Origin: an uncultured Campylobacter sp.
GTDB taxonomy: Bacteria > Campylobacterota > Campylobacteria > Campylobacterales > Campylobacteraceae
Assembly (NCBI RefSeq): GCF_938017705.1
Contig: NZ_CALIIS010000037.1
Coordinates: forward strand, 1 to 19,486
Length of the DNA: 19,486 bases
Reading direction: 5' to 3'
Within the stretch, counting starts at the first letter, position 1, and each line of letters opens with the position of its first letter. Both the position numbers and the translations under genes were made by a program. Below, one piece after another: positions 14,600-19,486 of the stretch. The notes below the pieces were generated by a model that was not told where the DNA came from, did not search any database, and saw only the letters and a program-made list of their open reading frames with translations.

Positions 14600-15221
14600 T
14601 ATTTGCAGCGCCTCGGGCGAGTAAAATTTTAAATTTATACGCTAACGGCGCTATGGAGGAAAGTAAATTCGAATAATCGCTAGCGGCACCGCGCGGGCGA
14701 GCAAATTTGAGCGGTCTGCCCGTCCGGGTGGTTTACCTACTCGTATCGGATAAAATTTAAGACGCTAGAGGAATTTTAAAGATTGTGAAATTTCAAATAC
14801 TCGCGAAATTTTGAATTTCGCTGGAATTTAAAACGTCGTGAAATTTCAAAATGCCGCGGAATTTTAAATATTGCGGAATTTAAACGCCACATTTCAAACG
14901 CTCGTAAAATTTCAGGCTCTCGTGAGCGAGCATTAAAGACGGCGCGGTATCGCAAGTATTCGCAGGGTGCCGAAACTGCGGGTAAATTTTAAAAAATTGG
15001 CAAAGCAAGATTTAAAATTTAGGCGCGGGTGCATAGCGTTCACGCGAATTGCACTTAGTAGTTGTAGGTTTGCCGCCAAATGATTGAGCTTGCCGTTTAT
15101 CGGTCAAATTTTGCCGCCTGCGAGGCTAAATTTATTCGGTTCGGATGAAATTTAAGAAGCGCGCGGCGTTGGCGGCAGCGCAAAATTTAACCCGTCTGCA
15201 TAAAATTTTAAGGAGCACACG
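14600..15221. other. Large non-coding spacer
   Basis: 622 bases with no supported gene on either strand; the only open frame on the minus strand is the shadow of the next gene. It contains the repeat array at 14761-14914, several further AAATTT words, and the ribosome binding site AAGGAG for the gene at 15222. A promoter for that gene is not obvious. Confidence 0.6.
14761..14914. repeat. Degenerate array of GGAATTTTAAA and TGAAATTTCAAA units
   Basis: About nine units, typically 14-18 bases apart, each a GC-rich spacer plus an AT core. Cores read GGAATTTTAAA (about 14770, 14858), GGAATTTAAA (about 14823, 14875), TGAAATTTCAAA (14786 and 14839) and variants. Positions 14803-14810 and 14814-14821 form a perfect 8-bp hairpin (GCGAAATT, AATTTCGC). 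Spacing is irregular and no unit is exact, so it is neither a CRISPR array nor a simple satellite. Confidence 0.5.
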
Positions 15222-15905
15222 ATGGCAAACGCCGTAAATTCCGCGCAGTACCAAGCGCGCATCAAGCAGGCGGAAACTCTTTTCGAGGGGCGAAATTTTA
15301 CCCGGCGCCAAACGATAAATTTAAGCGGCGGATATGAGATCGTAAAGGACGCATATAGGCTCGGCGCGACAAGCTTCAGCGGCGGCGAATACACGCTGTT
15401 TGATGCTAGCAAAACGCAGATAAAAAGCTGGCGCTGTATAGACGATCGGGCGGAATTTTTTAGCCTAATCCGTCACGTAGACGGCAAATTTTACCTCGTT
15501 TTTCGTCAGGACTTATACGGCTATAGCGTGCTTGATCTAGCCTCAGCGCAGATCATGCGCTTCGTGCCGGACGTCTGGACGCTCGGCAAGGAGAGCTTTA
15601 TCTTCAGCGGCGTGCACTATCTGCGGGGTTGGGACGCGCTGGCCGCGAGCGGCTGCTACTGGGGTGCTCCAAACGGCGTGCATTTGGTGAGCTTTGCCGA
15701 GCCGATGAGCGAAGAGCAGAGATATGTAGGTGTCTTAGACTGCATACAGGGCGGTTGCGACATCTACGAGCAGGCTGATTTCGCGGGCTTTGAGGGTAAT
15801 GAACTGAGCCTAAAATGCTTTCGCGCGGACGCCTTGCGATATGAAAAAGTAAAAATTTCGCGCGAGCGCTACCGCGAATGGATGCGCGAAGCAAAACGGC
15901 TATAA
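15222..15905 (+). CDS. Uncharacterised soluble protein with a GCYWG motif
   Basis: 227 residues, no signal peptide or membrane segment, so probably cytoplasmic. TTTTAAGGAGCACACG precedes the ATG. The central part alternates short beta-strand-like pieces (KFYLVFRQDLYGYSVLDL, 89-106) and contains a striking stretch at 124-150 with ESFIFSGVHY and GCYWGAP. I have the impression of related bacterial proteins with a GCYW-x-x-P motif after a histidine-containing strand, but cannot name a family. The pattern suggests a small beta-propeller or sandwich. The C-terminus is basic and helical (ERYREWMREAKRL). It lies 119 bases before the TauE gene on the same strand and could be cotranscribed with it. Function unknown. 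Confidence 0.75.
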   Translation: MANAVNSAQYQARIKQAETLFEGRNFTRRQTINLSGGYEIVKDAYRLGATSFSGGEYTLFDASKTQIKSWRCIDDRAEFFSLIRHVDGKFYLVFRQDLYGYSVLDLASAQIMRFVPDVWTLGKESFIFSGVHYLRGWDALAASGCYWGAPNGVHLVSFAEPMSEEQRYVGVLDCIQGGCDIYEQADFAGFEGNELSLKCFRADALRYEKVKISRERYREWMREAKRL

Positions 15906-16024
15906 GGCTTAAATTTACTAAATTTCGCGCTTAAATTTAAAGACTCGCAAAACGGTAAAATTTAATTACAAGCCGAAAAAAGCGGAATTCAGAGAGATCA
16001 AAGGGGCTGAAATAAGGGATACGG

Positions 16025-16813
16025 ATGTTTTTTGAATACATTTTAATCGGCGCCTGCGTAGGCTTTATCAGCGGATTTTTCGGCATCGGCGGCGGCACGG
16101 TCGTGGTGCCCGTGATGATGCTCTTCGGCTACGACGTCAAGTACGCCATCGGCATCAGCATCATGCAGATGATCTTCAGCTCGATTTTCGGCTCGTTCGT
16201 AAATTTTAAAAGCAAAATGCTCGACGTCGCGCCGGCGCTGGTGCTGGGGCTCGGGGGCTTTTGTGGCGCGCTTAGCAGCGGCTTTATCGTAAGCTATTTC
16301 TCCTCAAAATTTCTACTTGGCACGCTCATTTTAGTGCAGATCATAAATTTAATCAAACTATTCAAAACCCCGACCGAGCCCACCGGCGAGCCCAACGAAT
16401 CTAAAATTTTGCTCTTTATCGTGGGGCTGCTCGTCGGCGCCGTGGCGATCAGCGTGGGTATCGGCGGCGCGGTATTCGTGATGCCTATTTTGATCAGCTT
16501 TTTAAACTACGACATCAAAAAGGCCGTCAGTACGGGGCTATTTTTCGTGATATTTTCCTCAAGCGCGGGCTTTATTAGTCTTGCCGCGCACGGGCTCGTA
16601 CACTACGAAATCGGCGCGTTGCTCGGCATCGGCTCGCTAGCGGGTGTTTACGCGGGCGTCAAAACCTCGCACAAGATCGGCAAAAAGGCTCAAAAGCGCT
16701 GGATGATCGCGCTTATCGTCACGATACTTTGTATAACGATAGATAAATTTTTAGACTTAGGACTTTTGGCACGGCTTGGATTTTGGGTTTCGGATCTTTT
16801 GGCTAGTTTTTAA
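16025..16813 (+). CDS. TauE/SafE family membrane exporter
   Basis: 262 residues, about eight membrane helices, with the internal duplication typical of this family: GFISGFFGIGGGTVVVPVM (14-32) in the first half and GAVAISVGIGGAVFVMPIL in the second half, each followed by a conserved helix (YAIGISIMQMIFSS; KKAVSTGLFFVIFSS). TauE/SafE proteins export sulfite, sulfoacetate or related organic anions across the inner membrane; the substrate here cannot be told. Length is usual for the family. AAGGGAT about 6 bases before the ATG is a moderate ribosome binding site. No sulfur metabolism genes are near. Convergent with the next gene. Confidence 0.9.
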   Translation: MFFEYILIGACVGFISGFFGIGGGTVVVPVMMLFGYDVKYAIGISIMQMIFSSIFGSFVNFKSKMLDVAPALVLGLGGFCGALSSGFIVSYFSSKFLLGTLILVQIINLIKLFKTPTEPTGEPNESKILLFIVGLLVGAVAISVGIGGAVFVMPILISFLNYDIKKAVSTGLFFVIFSSSAGFISLAAHGLVHYEIGALLGIGSLAGVYAGVKTSHKIGKKAQKRWMIALIVTILCITIDKFLDLGLLARLGFWVSDLLASF

Positions 16814-16892
16814 GATTTCTAAATTTAGTCAAACATCGGCGTTTAAAACCGCTCTTTGGAGCGAAATTTACCGATTAAATTTGAGGACTTTA

Positions 16893-16918
16893 ACGCAAAA
16901 TAGCTTTTTTGCTTGCGT
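16893..16918. terminator. Candidate hairpin between convergent genes
   Basis: ACGCA (16893-16897) pairs with TGCGT (16914-16918), with an inner AGC/GCT pair around a T6 loop; a competing stem GCAAAA/TTTTGC (16895-16900 with 16907-16912) is also possible. ATTTTG follows on the plus strand. It lies between two genes that point at each other, but the stem is imperfect. Confidence 0.3.
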
Positions 16919-17031
16919 ATTTTGATCACAGCTAAAATTTGGGTAGTAAAATTTTATCCTGAATTTGACGGATTTGCAGACGAAGTGAAAATTTAACTCG
17001 CTAAATCTCCAAATTTGTCCGACTTTCTACT

Positions 17032-17661
17032 TTAAATTTTACTCTCGTTTTCGGCGTTTTTAGCAAGCGCTCCTTTAAATTTATATTTAAAATAAAACGT
17101 CCACGCAAGCGGGCAAAGGATATTTAAAACCATTGTAGTGTAATTTCCTTGCGTATTAAAAACTATCCATATCGAGGCGGAGAAACTAATCAGATAAACG
17201 ACCGTGTATGCGATCGGTAGGAAACTTTTTAACTCAATCGTTATTACTAGAACATAAGCGCAAATCGCAACTAAAGATGCGATAAAAAAGCCGACGAATA
17301 CCCCTTCTTTTTGGCGGTCTATATGAGCGTCAAAATAGCCATAAATACAGCCTATAAGTATAAAAATAGCGAGCACCAGCCAGATAAATTTGAGCCAGCG
17401 CGCAAAAGAAGCCCTAAATAGCATATAGGAGCAAAATACTAAAAAATACGCATTTATGATAAAGTGGTAAAACATTAAAAAGAAGCCGTGGCCCAGAAAA
17501 CCCCAGTCGTAACCGAGGCCAAATATTGCGTTATTTATCAGCCAAAACGCGCCGGATCTAGCCGCTAAAAACGTAGCCGTAAGTAAAATCGGATATAGCA
17601 AGACCTTACCCGCGAAAATATCTGTGCAGACGCATCTGAAAAAATTTACGATTTTTGGCAT
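17032..17661 (-). CDS. Uncharacterised multi-helix membrane protein
   Basis: 209 residues from the ATG at 17661, which has TAGGAGCTAAA before it; a frame from 17691 would add ten residues with no site and is less likely. There are about six hydrophobic segments (roughly 19-38, 54-82, 89-108, 118-140, 145-165, 173-192), leaving little soluble sequence. The C-terminal block ILCPLAWTFYFKYKF is repeated almost exactly in the broken gene at 19078-19486, and GYFDAHIDRQKEG also has a counterpart there, so the two are paralogs. No named family recognised. It is probably an inner-membrane protein transcribed alone. Confidence 0.75.
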   Translation of the reverse strand: MPKIVNFFRCVCTDIFAGKVLLYPILLTATFLAARSGAFWLINNAIFGLGYDWGFLGHGFFLMFYHFIINAYFLVFCSYMLFRASFARWLKFIWLVLAIFILIGCIYGYFDAHIDRQKEGVFVGFFIASLVAICAYVLVITIELKSFLPIAYTVVYLISFSASIWIVFNTQGNYTTMVLNILCPLAWTFYFKYKFKGALAKNAENESKI

Positions 17662-17839
17662 TTTAGCTCCTAGATTTGCGCTTTGATGCAAAGTAAAATT
17701 TACTCCGTTAAATTTTACGCTCGGATTTTACTGCGTTTGTTTAAATAAATTCGTCAAACTTAAAGACGTGCTAGCTTGGCGCAGCGCTGCTACAAGCGTA
17801 AATTTTACTTTGAAAATATACAGCGCGCGATGAGAGGAT

Positions 17840-17930
17840 GGTGGTGTTTTTAGGGGCTGGTTTACTTGCAGTTGCGAGGCAGTGCTGAAGCAAAGGAAGG
17901 CGACGCTTCGCAAGTAGAACCCCTTCCACC
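17840..17930 (+). ncRNA. Candidate structured RNA, 91-nt rod-like fold
   Basis: A GC-rich island in an AT-rich spacer folds into stacked helices: GGTGG (17840-17844) with CCACC (17926-17930), AGGGG (17852-17856) with CCCCT (17920-17924), TTTACTTGC (17861-17869) with GCAAGTAGA (17910-17918, one G-U pair) and GAGGC (17876-17880) with GCTTC (17905-17909, one G-U pair). The apical loop is purine-rich and contains AAAGGAAGG, a Shine-Dalgarno-like word. Size and end pairing recall small SRP RNA, but I cannot find the canonical Ffh-binding core, so I do not call it ffs. A TATACA word at 17817-17822 could be its -10 box. The strand is inferred from that box. Confidence 0.4.
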
Positions 17931-18136
17931 CCCAAGAGAAAAGCTTAAAATTTAAGAATGTCTGAAAGCCTGAATTTGGTAGATAGCCGCTCTTGCGAGT
18001 GAAATTTTAAAAATTCATCCAAATTTTGAGCTAGTTAAATTTTATAAACTGGGTGGCGCTGTATTTATAAGCAAAGCTCGCCGCCGTTAAAGCGAAATTT
18101 CAATGGCGATTTGTCTTTTAAGCGCTCAAATTTTGA

Positions 18137-18142
18137 TAAAAT
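18137..18142 (+). promoter_or_regulatory. Candidate -10 box for the gene at 18191
   Basis: TAAAAT within TTTTGATAAAATTC lies about 50 bases before the ATG and would give a leader of about 42 bases. No -35 box is clear. Confidence 0.35.
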
Positions 18143-18190
18143 TCGGCTCAGCGAAATCGGCAGAGAAAAGATCAAAATAAAGGAGATAAA

Positions 18191-19006
18191 ATGGCGATAG
18201 ACGGGGTAAAAATTATCGATAGCGACGATGGATACGATATATATTTGACTATCACAGAGCGTTACAAGGACGGCGAAGATGTTGAAACTATCCTGCAAGA
18301 TGTTTTGGCGCAGGCGGAGAATTTCTGCACCGATGAGCTTTATAGCGAGATTTATTGGACGGCCCTGGCGTATTCGCTTTGGAAGATCGGTTTTTTAAAC
18401 GACGAAATCCGCGACAAAGCCCTTGCTATCATAAAAGGCGGCGCGAGCCAGATGTGGAATAAGGTCTTTGAAAAATCTCAAAAGAGCCGCCAAAAAGCGC
18501 TTGACAAATTGGCGCTTCAGCTAAAAAGCGAAAACCCTAGACCGCTTAAACGGCCCAAAATTTCGAAGCAAAAAACGCCGTATTTTGAGGAGGGCGACGT
18601 TTTGTTTATCCGGATGCGTCAGGGATACGGCGTTTGCTTTGTCTCGGCGGTAGGTCAAAGAAAGCTCGAGTATCATCTGGCCTGCACCAGACTGCTGCAA
18701 AAAGAGCCGCCCGGCATGGATGATTTTTTAAAAAGCAAGATCGCGAGCTCAAAAAACGGCGGCTTCCTTAGAACGGACTGCTGGTTTAATCATAAGGATT
18801 TAAAGGAGCTGCTGCCGCATCTCAAAAAGATCGGTAAAATAAAACTCGCTTCGTTTGCATTAGGAATGCTCGCTCCTGCGAGAAATTTGGAATATTTTTA
18901 TGATGAGATCACTGCGGATCCCAAAGTGTGGGGCTTTGAGCTAATAGATACCGCCCGTTTCGTAGAGGCTGTGATCGAGGATACGGATAAAAGCGCCGCG
19001 CGGTAA
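18191..19006 (+). CDS. Uncharacterised protein, possibly immunity-like
   Basis: 271 residues, no signal peptide or membrane segment. AAAGGAGATAAA before the ATG is a strong ribosome binding site. The N-terminal part (about 15-110) is helical and acidic, with YWTALAYSLWKIGFL followed by a charged RDKALAIIKGG; this resembles a helical module I associate with predicted immunity proteins of polymorphic toxins. A basic linker (116-130, PRPLKRPKISKQK) leads to a beta-rich part starting YFEEGDVLFIRMRQGYGVCF (131-150), similar in pattern to Imm26-type domains. The last 90 residues are mixed. No toxin gene is adjacent in the window. The immunity link is a weak inference; protein is real by its start site and length. 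Confidence 0.7.
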   Translation: MAIDGVKIIDSDDGYDIYLTITERYKDGEDVETILQDVLAQAENFCTDELYSEIYWTALAYSLWKIGFLNDEIRDKALAIIKGGASQMWNKVFEKSQKSRQKALDKLALQLKSENPRPLKRPKISKQKTPYFEEGDVLFIRMRQGYGVCFVSAVGQRKLEYHLACTRLLQKEPPGMDDFLKSKIASSKNGGFLRTDCWFNHKDLKELLPHLKKIGKIKLASFALGMLAPARNLEYFYDEITADPKVWGFELIDTARFVEAVIEDTDKSAAR

Positions 19007-19036
19007 ATTTTAAAATTTAAAATTTAACCTTGGCGA

Positions 19037-19080
19037 AATTTTGTAAATTTAGCCCTTTGCGGTGGAATTTTGTAAATTTA
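19037..19080. repeat. Two 15-bp direct repeats
   Basis: AATTTTGTAAATTTA occurs exactly at 19037-19051 and 19066-19080, with related flanks. It lies between the convergent gene and the broken paralog; the second copy covers that frame's stop codon. Confidence 0.55.
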
Positions 19081-19486
19081 ACTCTCCGTGCGCGCTTTGC
19101 TTTTTAAAATTTCATCGCCGTTTGCACTATTTAAAATTTCATCACTGCTTGCGATGTCTTTCGCGAGCGATTTTTGAAATTCGTATTTGAAATAAAACGC
19201 CCACGCGAGCGGACAAAGGATTATTAAAATGACGGCTACGATGTCGGCGGCTTGCGCATGAAATATTAGAAATAAGGCACCTATGTAATTAAGAACATAA
19301 GCAAAACCGAAAAATACCGCATTTGAGCAGTCGTTTGATATTTCGATCGCGACCGAATAGATGCAAATGCAAATTAGCGAGGCGATCAAAAAGGCTTCAA
19401 GGACGCCTATTTTTTTGGTAGTTTATGTCTGAAGCAAAATAACCCAGCGCGCGGAAATTCTATCTCGGAGAAAATTTCAGCCTTTG
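19078..19486 (-). pseudogene. Frameshifted relative of the membrane protein at 17032-17661 (partial)
   Basis: The minus-strand frame ending at 19078 is open back to a TAA at 19423-19425 and contains ILCPLAWAFYFKYEF, nearly identical to the C-terminus of the gene at 17032-17661. Upstream, GYFASDINYQK is in another frame and joins to IGVLEAFLIASL only if one A is removed from the A7 run at 19410-19416; the joined product matches the paralog's GYFDAHIDRQKEG and following helix. Further upstream that frame hits TAG near the right edge and the match to the paralog's preceding helix is lost, so an internal deletion is likely too. The C-terminus carries an extra 9-residue duplication (SSDEILNSA, NGDEILKSK). 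A start at TTG 19389 has no ribosome binding site. A sequencing error in the A7 run is possible but would not explain the upstream stop. Confidence 0.7.

Larger units (their letters stand above)
17692..18190. other. Intergenic spacer holding the structured-RNA candidate
   Basis: No convincing gene. A 61-codon minus-strand frame at 17728-17913 overlaps the structured element and has no ribosome binding site. The spacer is AT-rich at both ends, with a GC-richer island at about 17830-17935. Confidence 0.55.

Noticed and set aside
14761..14914. CRISPR array
   Set aside because: Units are short, inexact and irregularly spaced, and no cas genes are present.
17662..17691. Upstream start that would add 10 residues to the membrane protein
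   Set aside because: No ribosome binding site there, whereas the ATG at 17661 has TAGGAG at the right distance.
17840..17930. Calling the structured element SRP RNA (ffs)
   Set aside because: Length and end pairing fit, but the GGUCAGG / GGAAGCAGCC core bound by Ffh could not be placed in the loop region; kept only as an unnamed RNA candidate.
19078..19389. Intact 103-codon gene starting at TTG 19389
   Set aside because: The frame continues upstream with clear homology to the paralog, so the TTG is internal; no ribosome binding site precedes it.

Overview
The window looks like chromosomal DNA of a Campylobacterota bacterium, most likely one of the moderate-GC Campylobacter species (the oral group such as C. 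gracilis, C. showae or C. rectus is my guess). The reasons are spacers crowded with AAATTT/TTTAAATTT words, strong AAGGAG ribosome binding sites, TATAAT -10 boxes with no clear -35 box, and gene families familiar from Campylobacter and Helicobacter. I see no rRNA, tRNA, CRISPR array, insertion sequence or prophage gene.

Layout. 1-1851 (-) is the N-terminal part of a large secreted beta-helix, autotransporter-like surface protein that runs off the left edge. 2361-4975 (-) holds three tandem paralogous polar amino acid-binding periplasmic proteins with no permease or ATPase gene beside them; a nested inverted-repeat structure lies on each side of this cluster (2243-2331 and 5113-5199). 5388-5891 (-) is a small two-helix membrane protein, divergent from a D-alanine-type aminotransferase (5975-6853 +). 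6900-9211 (-) is a likely two-gene operon: a PIF1/RecD-like helicase followed by a DUF3137 membrane protein. The helicase is divergent from an SH3/NlpC-P60 lipoprotein peptidase (9268-10650 +); both genes start with TTG and share a 56-bp palindromic promoter region. 10989-11552 (-) is an isoprenylcysteine-methyltransferase-like membrane enzyme. 11996-13015 (-) is an orphan metal-chelate-binding protein, divergent from a flotillin-like SPFH protein (13175-14599 +). After a 620-bp spacer with a degenerate repeat array come an uncharacterised 227-residue protein (15222-15905 +) and a TauE/SafE exporter (16025-16813 +). 17032-17661 (-) is a multi-helix membrane protein; a frameshifted relative of it lies at the right edge (19078-19486 -). 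Between them sit a candidate structured RNA (17840-17930) and an uncharacterised 271-residue protein (18191-19006 +).

How the genes relate. Most are single-gene units with their own promoter or ribosome binding site, and the region reads as a patchwork of envelope functions: nutrient-binding proteins, cell-wall hydrolysis, membrane organisation and export. The most unusual parts are the mosaic SBP triplication with its flanking structures, the structured-RNA candidate, the repeat array at 14761-14914, and the membrane-protein paralog broken at an A7 tract. No complete, clearly novel multi-gene defence or metabolic system is evident.
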